Shown piece after piece: positions 51,099 through 60,094 of a stretch of 64,000 nucleotides of DNA (its first letter is position 1; each line of letters opens with the position of its first letter). The DNA comes from CAVZBW01 sp963778465 (GTDB taxonomy: Bacteria; Actinomycetota; Acidimicrobiia; Acidimicrobiales; RAAP-2), in the NCBI GenBank assembly GCA_963778465.1, contig CAVZUK010000002.1, positions 992,001 to 1,056,000 on the forward strand. The letters are read 5' to 3'. The notes below the pieces were generated by a model. The model did not search any database. It was not told the origin of the DNA and worked only from the letters and a program-made list of their open reading frames with translations. Position numbers and translations under genes: made by a program.

Positions 51099-52272
51099 AT
51101 GGATCTCGTGACCCCGTCATCGTTGGCATCGGGTGGAGTGACTACCCGGTCGCCCCCGATCTCGACGCAATGCACCACCACGCGTTGGCCATGCGTCGAG
51201 CCCTCGACGACTGCGGCATCGCCAAGTCGGACATCGACGGCTACATGTGTGCCAGCAGCGGGTTCAACTACGGCGTCGACGACGTCGCCGACATGGCCGA
51301 GTACCTGCGCATCCACCACCGTTGGATCGACGGCACGCCGTCGGCGGCTCGACCTTCGAGTTCTACGTCCAGCACGCGGCCGCGGCCATCGAGCCGGGCT
51401 GTGCGACATGGTCCTCGTGACCTACGGCTCGGACATGCTCTCCCGGATGGGGCGCATGCTCGGGACGAGCACGTCTCGACCGGACGGCCACGGGTCAGGG
51501 ACCGCCCGCAGTACGAGAGCTCGCTGGGGCAACGTGCTCGCCGGCGGCTACGCCCTGGCGGCCCGCCGCCACATGCACGAGTACGGCACGACACCCGAGC
51601 AACTGGCCAACATCGCCGTCGGCGTCCGCGAGTTCGCCGCCCTCAATCCGTTCGCGCAGTACCGCGACCCGATCACCGTCGACGACGTCCTCGACTCGCG
51701 CATGATCGCCGATCCGCTGCACAAGCTCGACTGCTGCGTGATCTCCGACGGTGGGGGCGCCTTCATCATGACGACCAGGAGCGGGCGCGCGACCTGCCAA
51801 GCCGCCGGTCTACGTGCTCGGCGCCGCCGCGGCCCAGAGCCACTGGACCATCAGCCAGATGCCGGACTTCACCACGACGGCGGCCGCCCAGTGCGGCCCC
51901 GAAGCCTTCGCCCGGGCCGGCGTGCGGCCCGAGGACGTCGACACCATCCAGGTCTACGACAGCTTCACCATCACCGTGCTGCTGCTCCTCGAGGACATGG
52001 GGTTCTGCAAGAAGGGCGAGGGCGGGCCTTCGTCGATTCCGGCGTCCTCCGCCGCGGGGGAAGCCTACCGATGAACACCGACGGCGGCGGGCTGTCGGCG
52101 TGCCATCCCGGCATGCGGGGCATCTTCCTCATCAACGAAGCGGTGCGCCAGTTGCGCGGGGAGGGTGGCGAGGCCCAGGTGCCCGACTGTGAGGTGGCGG
52201 TGGCATGCGGTTCGGGCGGATCCCTCTCGTGCATCGGCACGGTCGTTCTGGGTAAGGAGGGTCAAGTCATGA
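51099..52272 (+). pseudogene. Thiolase (lipid-transfer/Ltp2-like), multiple frameshifts
   Basis: About 390 codons of a thiolase-fold protein spread over three frames: RDPVIVGIGWSDYPVAPDLD, IDGYMCASSGFNYGVDDVAD, STFEFYVQHAAAAIE, GNVLAGGYALAARRHMHEYG, AAQSHWTISQMPDFTTTAAA, VYDSFTITVLLLLEDMGF and the C-terminal GGGLSACHPGMRG. Breaks lie near 51105, 51345, 51398, 51500, 51525, 51790 and 52045. It immediately precedes a DUF35 gene, the arrangement of ChsH2/Ltp2-type retro-aldolases and of thiolase/OB-fold pairs in steroid side-chain degradation. ATG at 51099 has GAAGGAG upstream; the stop frame overlaps the DUF35 ATG. Not translatable as sequenced. Confidence 0.75.
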
Positions 52273-52701
52273 GCATCGAAGGCCTGCAGGAAACCATGCG
52301 GCTCCGGGCGCTCCCGGCTCCCGACAATGTGTCGCGCGAACTACTGGCAGACGCGGCGACGGGCAAGCTGGTCGTCCAGCGGTGCACGGCGTGCGGGCAC
52401 TTCCAGTTCTATCCCCGGGCGTTGTGCACCGCGTGCGCCGGCGAGACGGAGTGGGTCGACGCGTCGGGCCGCGGCACGCTCCACACCTACACCGTCATCC
52501 GTCAGAACCGTTCGCCGGCATTTGCCGCACTCTCACCCTACGTGGTCGGGATCGTCGAGCTCGACGAGGGCGTCCGGATGATGAGCAACATCGTCGATTG
52601 CGACATAGATGAGCTCGACGGTCGGCATGGCGCTCGAAGTTCTGCTGCTGAAGGCGGCCGACGACGTGGGCCTCCCGTTCTGGCGTCCGGTCACCGGCTG
52701 A
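52269..52701 (+). pseudogene. DUF35 Zn-ribbon/OB-fold protein, one frameshift
   Basis: About 143 codons. The rubredoxin-like zinc ribbon is seen as VVQRCTACGHFQFYPRALCT followed by a second Cys pair (CTACAGE), then the OB-fold GTLHTYTVIRQNRSPAFAAL and VVGIVELDEGVRMMSN. Near 52616 the frame shifts, and MALEVLLLKAADDVGLPFW completes the domain. Such proteins bind acyl-CoA and partner with the thiolase-like protein encoded just before. ATG at 52269 has AAGGAGGG eleven bases upstream. The stop lies at the start of a degenerate tandem repeat. Confidence 0.8.
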
Positions 52702-52767
52702 GTCCGCCGGACACCGACTGAGTCCACCGACTGGGTCCGCCGGACAGCGACTGAGTCCACCGGACAA
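52695..52767 (+). repeat. Degenerate 20-base tandem repeat after the DUF35 gene
   Basis: Four units: CGGCTGAGTCCGCCGGACAC, CGACTGAGTCCAC (short), CGACTGGGTCCGCCGGACAG and CGACTGAGTCCACCGGACAA. The first overlaps the DUF35 stop. Each unit can form GTCCNCCGGAC-type pairing, so the array might act as a hairpin-rich terminator. The acyl-CoA dehydrogenase begins 33 bases later. Confidence 0.8.
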
Positions 52768-52800
52768 CGAAGAGTATGGATCGATCGACGAGGAGGCCCG

Positions 52801-54012
52801 ATGGATTTCGACGACACCGAGGAAGAGGCAGCGTTTCGCGCCGAGGTTCACGCCTGGATGAAGGCGAACGCCCGCGAGAGGGACCCTGGGCAACTTTCGA
52901 CGTCGCACTCCTTTTACGATTTCGACGATATCTTCGTCAAGGAGGGCAAGCTGTGGCAACGCCTCATCTACGAGGGTGGCTATGCCGGGATCACGTGGCC
53001 GGTGGCGTTCGGTGGTCGGGGCGGCACGTTCGTCGAAGCCATGATATTCCGGCAGGAGGAGGCGAAGTTCGACGTGGCCTCGAGCCTGTTCGCCGTGGGT
53101 ATCGGTATGGCCGGTCCGACGATCATCGGACACGGTACTGACGAGCAGCGCCGCCGGTACCTGCCGGCGATGCTCAGGGGCGAGGAGGTCTGGTGCCAGC
53201 TCTTCAGCGAACCCGGTGCCGGCTCGGACCTGGCGAGCCTTTCGACCCGGGCCGTGCGGGACGGCGACGAGTGGATCGTCAACGGCCAGAAGGTCTGGAG
53301 GTCGGGCGCGCACCATTCGGACATGGGGATACTGCTGGCCCGGACGGACCCTGAGGCGCCGAAGCACCGGGGGATCACCTTCTTCCTCCTCGACATGCAC
53401 AGCCCGGGCGTCGAGGTGCGGCCGCTGCGCCAGATGACCGGTGGAGTCGCCGTTCAACGAGGTCTTCTTCACCGACGTGCGGGTGCCGGCGGCCAATGTG
53501 GTCGGCGACGTGAACCGTGGCTGGCGGGCCACCATGACCACGCTGGCCAATGAGACGCAGCTCCGGTGGTGGGACATCGAGTTTTCCGCAGATCCTCCAG
53601 TTGGCCCGCGAATGCGGTGTCGACCGCCCGACCCCCTCATGAGGCAACGGCTGGCTCATTGTTTCGTCAATTCACGAGATCTCCCGGTTATCTGGGCTTT
53701 CGCATTCAAACGGCGCTGAGCAAAGGGATGTCGTCCCCGGAGACCTCGGTGGCCAAGCTCCTCTTCGCCCTGAGCGCGAAGGAGACGGCCGAGCTCACCA
53801 TCGTCGTTGCAAGGATCCTGTGGGGATGCTGGACGGGCGACGCGGCGCCGGGGAACGGTTACTGGCAGCAGCAGTTCCTGACCGCACCATCGTTCCGGAT
53901 CGCTGCGGGGAGCGATGAGGTCCAGCGCAACATCATCGGTGAACGGGTGCTGGGGTTGCCGGGCGACATCCGCGCCGACAAGGACGTGGCGTTCAAGGAC
54001 CTCGTTCGCTGC
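52801..54012 (+). pseudogene. Acyl-CoA dehydrogenase, frameshifted
   Basis: FAD-dependent acyl-CoA dehydrogenase of about 400 codons. The first frame (to about 53445) has GYAGITWPVAFGGRGGT, the FAD/substrate motif CQLFSEPGAGSDLASL and WIVNGQKVWRSGAHHSDMGI; a second frame gives ESPFNEVFFTDVRVPAANVV and RGWRATMTTLANET; a third gives SPETSVAKLLFALSAKETAE and the C-terminal AAGSDEVQRNIIGERVLGLP. Breaks are near 53450 and between 53575 and 53640, where some sequence looks lost or garbled. ATG at 52801 follows GAGGAGGCCCG. No clear stop is seen in frame after VAFKDLV, so the end is approximate. Expected role is alpha,beta-dehydrogenation of the pathway's CoA esters. Confidence 0.8.
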
Positions 54013-54082
54013 AGTCGCGCCGCTTCGCACGGCGCGAAAAATCGGCGTACCACACCGACAGGGGTCTACAGTTGCAGTCCTT

Positions 54083-54760
54083 GTGTCTACGATCCCCCCT
54101 TTGGGCGACGCGGAACGACCGCTCGTCGTCCGTTCGGTTGAACGGACGCTGGCCAGTCGGTACTCGACGTACATCGACGAGGTCACCAGGCTGATCCGCG
54201 CTGCCGTGGCCGTGATGGACCGCTTGCAGACGACGAATCCCAAGGTCAGTGACATCGTCCGTGAGGCCGGGCTGTCGAACCAGGCTTTTTACAAGCACTT
54301 TCGGAGCAAGAGCGAGCTGTTCCTGGCCATTCTCGATGATGGGCAGCGGGAGCTCGTCACCTACCTTCAGCATCAGACGGACAAGGCGGACACCGGCCTC
54401 GGCAAGATTCGCAACTGGGTGGTGGGGATGCATGTCCCAAGCCTCGGCGTCGGCCGACGCATCCGCGACCCGGGGCGTCATGATGAACAGCCACGAGCTC
54501 CAGGCCGAATACCCCGAGGAATGCGACCGCTTGAATCAGCTCCTGACGGAACCCCTCGTCGCGGCCATCGAACGTGCGGAGGAGGAGGGAACCGTTCGAT
54601 CCACCGATCCGAAGAGGACGGCCATGACGATTTTTCGGCTCGCCGGCTCCACCACGGAGACCTATGTGTTGCGCCGCCGGGTGCCATCGGAGGAGGACAT
54701 CGAGTTCCTCGGCGAATTCATCCTGAGCGGTCTGGGAGCCGAAGTCGGGAGCCTCCAACG
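54083..54760 (+). pseudogene. TetR-family transcriptional regulator, one frameshift
   Basis: About 220 codons. The N-terminal DNA-binding domain contains NPKVSDIVREAGLSNQAFYK followed by HFRSKSELFLAIL, the typical helix-turn-helix and helix 4 of TetR proteins. After a shift near 54430 the ligand domain continues GVMMNSHELQAEYPEECDRL and RVPSEEDIEFLGEFILSGLG. GTG at 54083 is a plausible start (VSTIPPLGDAERP). It is the only regulator in the segment and lies 120 bases before one copy of the GAATAG-ATTC palindrome, so it probably controls the catabolic genes in response to a CoA ester. End approximate. Confidence 0.78.
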
Positions 54761-54882
54761 CGATCGACACGCTCCGCCGTGGCGTCACAATGGGACTGCC
54801 GGTACGAAGCAGGCGCGCCCGTGGTGTAAATGGTGTTGCCGGCGGCGCAAATGTCGCCCGGTATTTACATTTGAACGGCCTC

Positions 54883-54895
54883 GGAATAGTATTCT
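54883..54895. promoter_or_regulatory. Palindromic operator candidate upstream of the amidohydrolase
   Basis: GGAATAGTATTCT contains the perfect 11-base palindrome GAATA-G-TATTC and matches 11 of 13 positions of AGAATAGCATTCT at 48050-48062. It lies in the AT-richest part of the segment, 41 bases before the GTG start of the amidohydrolase. The stretch 54761-54935 holds no gene that I can support. Confidence 0.55.
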
Positions 54896-54935
54896 TAATA
54901 TTGGGAGTCAAGCTCCTGCGTGGAAATGGGGGGTA

Positions 54936-56001
54936 GTGGCGGCATCTACGCTGATCATCGACGCCGATGGGCATGTGGAAGAGGATCTGGCCAACTCGTC
55001 AAAGCTGTGCCGATCACCTGCGTGCAAAATGCCGCCGACGTTGTGGAGGGACCCGGTGTACCGATAGATCGAGGGCAGGCTATGGGTCATGCGTTCCGTT
55101 TCCACGGTGACAGAACCACACCTCGGCCGGCGGCGTCCGTCAGGAGGGTGTGGACAGCGATCAAGGGTCCGCATTGAGGTACTTGACGCCGAGGGCATCG
55201 ATCTCGCCGTGCTCTTCACGAGCGCAGGCCAACTTTTCTTCCTCTTCGAACGGCCGGACGTGGCGCAAGCTCTCTGCCGGGCCTACAACGATTGGCTCGC
55301 CGAGTACTGCGCCATGCGCCGATCGGCTGATCGGTATGGCGCTCCTGCCCCAGCAGTCGCGCTGGCCGCCGAGGAGCTGGATAACCGCGGTGAAGAGCTT
55401 CGGCTTTGTCGGCGGGATCATCGGCCAACGTATTGCCGGGCGCACGATCGATGACGGCCTACGACGTTCTGTGGCAGACGGCGGCAGACTTCGACGTGCG
55501 ATCGCCTTCCATGAGGCCTACATCTATGGGATCAACACGTCGGGCAGGACCGCATGCGTGCTACGCGCCTGCCACGTCTCGAGCACGTCTTCGAACAGAT
55601 GACGGCGATGTTGGTCACACGGTGATGGGCATTCAGGACCGCTTTGAAGGTCTCGTCTCGGCTTCATGGAGGCGGGGTGTGGGTGGGCGCCACCTGGCTC
55701 GATCGGATCGAAGAGCACTACAAATTCCTGACGACTTCTGGGTGGCGATCCCACGGGCTGGTCAACAAACGAACCTGGCTGACCTTCGAGATCGGCGAGC
55801 CGGCCTCGAAGAGGCATGCAGCAGGGCTGGGCCGACAACATCTGCTTTGCCTCCGACTACCGCACTTCGATGCCTCGTATCCGGCGTGTGGGACGGGGCG
55901 GGTGGGGCCTCGGGGCCGAGCTCGAACGGAAGTTGTTCTCGTCAATGCCTTGGTTTCTGGGCCCCCGACTCGAGGCTGTCACGGCACGATTGGTTCGGTG
56001 A
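54936..56001 (+). pseudogene. Amidohydrolase (metal-dependent hydrolase, amidohydrolase_2), heavily frameshifted
   Basis: Fragments in all three frames line up with one protein of about 355 residues: TLIIDADGHVEED (metal HxE-type N-terminus), RIEVLDAEGIDLAVLFTSAG, VAQALCRAYNDWLAEYCA, DRLIGMALLPQQ, AIAFHEAYIYGINTSG, MGIQDRFEGL, TWLTFEIGEP, ADNICFASDY then PHFDASYP, and the end PRLEAVTARLVR at 56001. These are landmarks of decarboxylase/hydrolase members such as ACMSD-like proteins. At least eight frame changes occur in 1.07 kb. GTG at 54936 follows ATGGGGGG. As sequenced it cannot encode a protein. The density of breaks is far higher than in the left part of the segment. Confidence 0.72.
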
Positions 56002-56018
56002 CACATGACGTGACAGCA

Positions 56019-56740
56019 TGCCGACGGGTTGTACATCGCCAGCAGGATCGCCATCGCTCCGGCGTTTCCAGCGCTCACACGCCTCAGGAGTTGGCGCTTT
56101 TGGCCGGATCTCTACCGCGAGGGCTACAACGACACTTGGCCGGGCACATCACCTACCGCAACCCGACTGCACCTTCTTGTCAATCCTATGGCCTGGTCTG
56201 GGGTGAGTTGCAAGCGAGCGACATATGTCGATGGACGGGGGCAGGGAACTTCTCGGCGGGAAATGGACAATCACACGCTATTCAGGTTCATCTTGAGCTG
56301 CACGGGCCGCGAGGTGACATCGCTCTGCACAACATCCGAGTACGGGACATTGTAGGCCGATATTCGTCGCGCGCGGAGGTCTACGATCAGACTGGAGCGT
56401 TGACAACGCCAAGGTCGCGTGTACAGCGAGTACGAGGGGGCGGTGGACCAGGTCTCCAACGCCCACGCGTCGTCGATGCATGGGCGAGGCCAGAGATCGC
56501 ACTCTGGCGCATCACGGTGTTCTGATTGTGGGGGAGAGTATTCGGCAGCTCTACCTTGCGCGCACGTGTTCGAGTGGCGGTGCAAGCAGGCCTATCGCGT
56601 CGCTGCGGCGGGAGGTGGCGTGCCGATGGATCAGAGGTGGCCTGGCGCTACGGGGAACTGTTCCGCGGGAACGATTTCTCCGGCATGTTCGAGGCATGGC
56701 CGACAAGAATACGCAGGAGCCAGAAATCCTGCTGTAACGG
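56019..56740 (+). pseudogene. Degenerate gene, possibly Asp/Glu racemase-fold (maleate isomerase/arylmalonate decarboxylase-like)
   Basis: No frame stays open for long, but scattered pieces resemble this superfamily: LYIASRIAIAPAFPALTRLR and REGYNDTWPG near the start, EMDNHT in the middle and HHGVLIVGESIRQLY followed by IASLRREVAC near the end, where LIVGESIRQLY fits the second Cys/substrate region of the fold. The catalytic Cys residues cannot be placed with confidence. The assignment is tentative; another alpha/beta protein is possible. Frame changes are as frequent as in the preceding amidohydrolase. Confidence 0.35.
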
Positions 56741-56748
56741 ATGCCCAT

Positions 56749-56782
<34 letters not shown>

Positions 56783-56830
56783 CAGGAATGGCGTCCGAAA
56801 AAAACGGTTTCGACGAAAGGAGCAACACCG

Positions 56831-57174
56831 ATGAGCCTGGAAGGCCGTGTAGCGATAGTGACGGGTGGAGGACGGGGTATCGGCCGCGCTATCTGCCTCG
56901 GGCTCGGCACCGATGGTGCGCAGATCACGGTGAACTTTCGCAAGGACGAGGAGGCAGCACGGCGGACTGGCCGACATGAAGCTCTGGGTGGAAAGGCCGT
57001 GGCGTATCAGGGGTCCGTGGCGTTGTTCGACGAATGTCGCGCTGTCGTCGATCAGGTGGTGGCGGACTTCGGGCATGTTGAATCTTGGTGAACAACGCGG
57101 GTACCAACGCGGGAGCGGTGCATGACGCGAAGAGCTGAGGTATCGGCACATGGTTCGGGTGGATTACATGTCTA
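56831..57174 (+). pseudogene. N-terminal half of an SDR gene at the right end of the inserted segment
   Basis: Starts with ATG after GAAAGGAG and encodes MSLEGRVAIVTGGGRGIGR with the full cofactor motif, ITVNFRKDEEAA, VVADFGHVE and, after a one-base shift near 57078, ILVNNAGTNAGAVHD. A second small shift near 57135 leads to HMVRVDYMSS, where similarity stops and the CBS gene resumes. The catalytic Tyr/Lys half is absent here but a half-SDR with exactly that part begins at 40370. Family resemblance of both halves (GDIVMISS, TGQRMVVDGGG type) is to one group of actinobacterial SDRs, so they most likely derive from one gene of about 246 codons. Confidence 0.8.
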
Positions 57175-57300
57175 GCTATCCTCACGCTGGACGACCTGCT
57201 CATCAACGCGGTCGGGGACCTCGGCCGCCTCACCCGTGTGGTAACCGGTCAGGTCGTCTTCGGCCATCCCGAGCCCGAGGTACCCGAGGTTCCGGGATGA
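57175..57300 (+). pseudogene. 3' end of the interrupted CBS-domain gene
   Basis: From 57178 the plus strand reads ILTLDDLLINAVGDLGRLTR, VVTGQVVFGHPEPEVPEVPG and a stop. This is the normal C-terminus of Hrp1-type CBS proteins (GIxTxxDLL then a tail ending in GHPEP-like sequence), and it completes the protein whose first 106 residues are at 40052-40369. There is no start codon or ribosome site for it here. A minus-strand frame across the same bases is open but lacks family resemblance. Confidence 0.8.
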
Positions 57301-57399
57301 CGGCGCGGTATTGTCCATGGGCCCCGTCTCGGTGAGGTGCGGCTCTCGGTGCCCGGTTCGGTTGGGGCCGGCCAGGCTGGATCGGCGGAGGAGAGATTG

Positions 57400-58248
57400 A
57401 TGGAGCGGATACTCGTCGGCGTCGACGGTTCGGCGCATTCCCTCCACGCCCTGCGATGGGCCGCGGGCCTGGCGGATCACGCAGGACTCGAGCTCGTCGC
57501 AGGGCGCGTGTACGCCCCGACGGAGAACCAGCTTGCCGAGGCGGTGGAAAAGGGTCCTGCACTCCGGGACGAGCATCTCGCCGAACTGCGGCAGTGGTGC
57601 GAGTCGCTCGCCGGGGGCGCCACCCGAGACTGCGTGTTGCTCGACGGCGACCCCCCGGAGGCCCTGCTCGACGGGGCGAAGCAGCGGGGCGCGGACATGC
57701 TGGTGGTCGGAGCGCGCGGAGCCGGCGGGTTTGCGCATCTCCTCATCGGGAGCGTCGCCCATCAGCTGACGCGGCACACGACGTTGCCGTTGGCGGTCGT
57801 GCCCCCCTCGGCCAGCCTCGACATCGATCGGCTGGTCGTGGGCAACGAGGGCTCCGAGGGTGGCACCGCCGCGGTGGGCCTGGCGGCCGAGCTGGCGCCG
57901 CGCCTCACGGTTCCCGTCACGGCCGTCTATGCCTATGACCCCAAGGCCGAGGACCGACCGGTCGACGACACGGCCCAGTGGCACGCCCGAGCGGAGCAAC
58001 GGGTCGAGGGCTGGGCCGCCCCGATCGCGCGGACGGGGACGGCGTTGGACGTGTACGTCGATCCCGATCCCAACTGCCACCCGGTGCCGGCGCTCGAGCA
58101 TGCGCTCGAGCAGCACCGCGGATCCGTCGCCGTGCTCGGGACGCGGGGCAGCGGGGGGTTTTTGGGCCTGCGCCTCGGCCGCGTGCCGATCCAGCTGATC
58201 GACAGCACCAGCCACGCCATCATCCTGGTGCCGGCGGCGACTCCCTAG
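57400..58248 (+). CDS. Tandem-domain universal stress protein (Rv2623-like)
   Basis: A 282-residue protein with two USP domains. Domain 1 has ILVGVDGSAHSLHALRWAAG and the ATP loop GARGAGGFAHLLIGSVAHQ; domain 2 has DRLVVGNEGSEGGTAAVGLA and the loop GTRGSGGFLGLRLGRVPIQ, both with the G-x2-G-x9-G pattern, although the last residue of the second loop is Arg rather than Ser. M. tuberculosis Rv2623, a two-domain DosR-regulated USP next to the Rv2625c-Rv2626c genes, is the closest analogue in architecture and position. ATG at 57400 has GGAGGAGAG upstream. It would directly follow the CBS gene if the inserted segment were absent. No convincing DosR-type box is in the 99 bases upstream. Confidence 0.9.
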   Translation: MERILVGVDGSAHSLHALRWAAGLADHAGLELVAGRVYAPTENQLAEAVEKGPALRDEHLAELRQWCESLAGGATRDCVLLDGDPPEALLDGAKQRGADMLVVGARGAGGFAHLLIGSVAHQLTRHTTLPLAVVPPSASLDIDRLVVGNEGSEGGTAAVGLAAELAPRLTVPVTAVYAYDPKAEDRPVDDTAQWHARAEQRVEGWAAPIARTGTALDVYVDPDPNCHPVPALEHALEQHRGSVAVLGTRGSGGFLGLRLGRVPIQLIDSTSHAIILVPAATP

Positions 58249-58474
58249 GGACCGTCCCGCCGACACCTGATCGAGGCCCTCTCACCCTGGATCGCTCCGA
58301 CCCTCTTCGACGCCGGGGCCCCTCCCAACGACGCTCGGGAGGGCGGCGCTGTTGAGGTTGGCGCGCTCCCCGTCTGGGCGGGCGGCCTCACCTCGGCATC
58401 GTCTCCGGTCGAGGTTCGAGCCCAGGGACCATCGTCGCTGTCCGCCTTCTCAGAGGCCGATCTATCGTCTCCGT

Positions 58475-59728
58475 GTGCGCGTCATCTCCGAGCGGGAGCT
58501 CATGTCGGTCCTCGGCGGGCTGGCGACCGCCCAACCCCGGGTGGTCGTGTCCGGCAACTTCGCCACCCCCCGTCGCGCCTTGGCCCTCCTCGACGAAACG
58601 GTCGAGAGCTACCGGGTGTTCGCCCTCAATGCCCAGGACCTTCCCCGGTGTCGGGCCGACGTCGTCATGGAGACGCCCTTCGTCGGGGCCGGGATGCGCG
58701 ACGCCGCGACGCTCGAGTACCTCCCGATGCGGCTGTCCCTCGTCCCCCTGCTCTTCCTCCGCGGGCGGCCGCCCGACGTCGTCGTGCTCAACACCTCGAC
58801 GCCCCGTGCGGGCAAGGTGTCGCTCGGGATCGAGGTGAACATCCTCCCGGCGGCCATCGCCGCGGCGCGGCACCGCGGCGGCCTGGTGATCGCCCAGCTC
58901 AATCGGCACATGCCCTACACCAGGGGCGACGGCGAGATCGAGCTCGATGCCATCGATCTGGCCATCGAGGCCGACGACCCGCTGCTGACGTGCACTCCAG
59001 GAGCCATCGCCGAGCACGACATGGCGATCGGCGCCCGGGTCAGCGACCTGGTCAAGGACGGCGCCACGCTCCAGCTCGGGATCGGCCGCATCCCCGACTC
59101 GGTGCTCCTCTCGCTTGGCAAGCACCGGGAGCTCGGGATCTGGAGCGAGATGATCAGCGACGGCGTCTTGGACCTCGAGAGGTCCGGGGTCCTCGCAACC
59201 GATCGACCGATCACGGCGTCCTTCCTGTTCGGGAGTCCCGAGCTCTACGAATGGGTGGACGACAACGAGCGCGTGCGGCTGCTGTGCACCGAGACCGTCA
59301 ACGACCCGGCTCGCATCGCACGCAACCGGGCGATGACCTCCATCAACACGGCGATGCAGTTCGACCTGTTCGGCCAGGCCAATGCCAGCTATGCCCACGG
59401 TCGGATCTACTCGGGGTTCGGGGGGCAACCGGACTTCGTCGAGGGCTCGCTCCATTCCCGGGGGGGTCACTCGGTCATCGCCCTGCGCTCGTGGCACGAC
59501 AAGTCGCAGAGCTCGACCATCGTGCCGGCGCTCTCGACCCCCGCCACCTCGTTTCAGCACTCCATGGTGGTCACGGAGAACGGCTACGCCGAGATCTTCG
59601 GGCGGAGCCAAAAGGCCCAGGTGCGGCTTCTCATCGAGGAGACCGCGCGGCCCGACGCCCGGGACTCGCTGTGGGAGGCGGCTCGCAAGCTGCAGCTCGC
59701 CTATCCCACGCCGTCGGACGACGCCTGA
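58475..59728 (+). CDS. Acetyl-CoA hydrolase/CoA-transferase (4-hydroxybutyrate CoA-transferase type)
   Basis: A 417-residue family I CoA-transferase. The catalytic Glu is in ELGIWSEMISDGVLDL; other marks are LQLGIGRIPDSVL before it, and GRIYSGFGGQPDFVEGSLHS and TENGYAEIFGRSQ in the C-terminal domain. Typical members move CoA between acetate and butyrate, propionate or succinate, which allows acetate formation or substrate-level energy conservation. GTG at 58475 begins the family-like VRVISEREL; the preceding in-frame sequence is Arg-rich filler. The 226 bases between the USP gene and this start show no further gene. Its place between a USP and PEP synthase fits metabolic adjustment in low-energy states. 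Confidence 0.88.
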   Translation: MRVISERELMSVLGGLATAQPRVVVSGNFATPRRALALLDETVESYRVFALNAQDLPRCRADVVMETPFVGAGMRDAATLEYLPMRLSLVPLLFLRGRPPDVVVLNTSTPRAGKVSLGIEVNILPAAIAAARHRGGLVIAQLNRHMPYTRGDGEIELDAIDLAIEADDPLLTCTPGAIAEHDMAIGARVSDLVKDGATLQLGIGRIPDSVLLSLGKHRELGIWSEMISDGVLDLERSGVLATDRPITASFLFGSPELYEWVDDNERVRLLCTETVNDPARIARNRAMTSINTAMQFDLFGQANASYAHGRIYSGFGGQPDFVEGSLHSRGGHSVIALRSWHDKSQSSTIVPALSTPATSFQHSMVVTENGYAEIFGRSQKAQVRLLIEETARPDARDSLWEAARKLQLAYPTPSDDA

Positions 59729-59745
59729 TCCGGCGGGTCCCCAAC

Positions 59746-59760
59746 GGGACCTTTGGCACT
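59746..59760 (+). promoter_or_regulatory. DosR-type box before the small gene and PEP synthase
   Basis: GGGACCTTTGGCACT matches the local consensus at 14 of 15 positions. It lies 18 bases after the CoA-transferase stop and 35 bases before the ATG at 59795, close enough for a short leader. Forms part of the series in this locus. Confidence 0.65.
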
Positions 59761-59794
59761 GCCTCCGGCGGGGCCGCCGGAGCAAGCTCGGGAC

Positions 59795-60070
59795 ATGCAA
59801 TTCACCGAGGAGACCACGTGGGAGATGGGCTTCGACGAGCCGGGCGTGATGGGTTTCGCCGGAAACCCCGCGACGCTGGAACGAGTGACCGGCCTGCTCG
59901 GCAGGGCGGCGGAGGAGCTGGACCATCTCCTGGCCGAGACGCGGCACGATACGGGCGGCTGTCCCGTCTACCTGGAGGCGGCGAGCAGCGCGGTGCATCT
60001 CGCTCTCGTGGAGCTGCGTTCCTGCGAGCTGGATCCACCACTCCGGGAGCCGCGGCTCCCCGGAGCCTGA
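59795..60070 (+). CDS. Small hypothetical protein upstream of PEP synthase
   Basis: A 91-residue acidic protein that I do not recognise. It starts MQFTEETTWEMGFDEPG and contains LERVTGLLGRAAEELDHLLA, a likely amphipathic helix, and one Cys in GGCPVYLE and one in RSCELD. No membrane segment. It begins 35 bases after a DosR-type box and ends 24 bases before PEP synthase, so the two probably share a transcript. It could be a small regulator or stability factor of PEP synthase; this is inference from position only. Codon use (GC-rich third positions) is like the neighbours, supporting a real gene. Confidence 0.65.
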   Translation: MQFTEETTWEMGFDEPGVMGFAGNPATLERVTGLLGRAAEELDHLLAETRHDTGGCPVYLEAASSAVHLALVELRSCELDPPLREPRLPGA

Positions 60071-60094
60071 CCACCGGGCCGACGGGAGGACACC

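Noticed and set aside
52695..52767. CRISPR array
   Set aside because: The units are directly adjacent without unique spacers and no cas gene is nearby; it is a degenerate tandem repeat.
57172..57318. Minus-strand small frame beginning MDNTAPSSRNLGYLG
   Set aside because: The plus strand of the same bases encodes the C-terminus of the interrupted CBS protein with family resemblance, and the minus frame has only a weak ribosome site.
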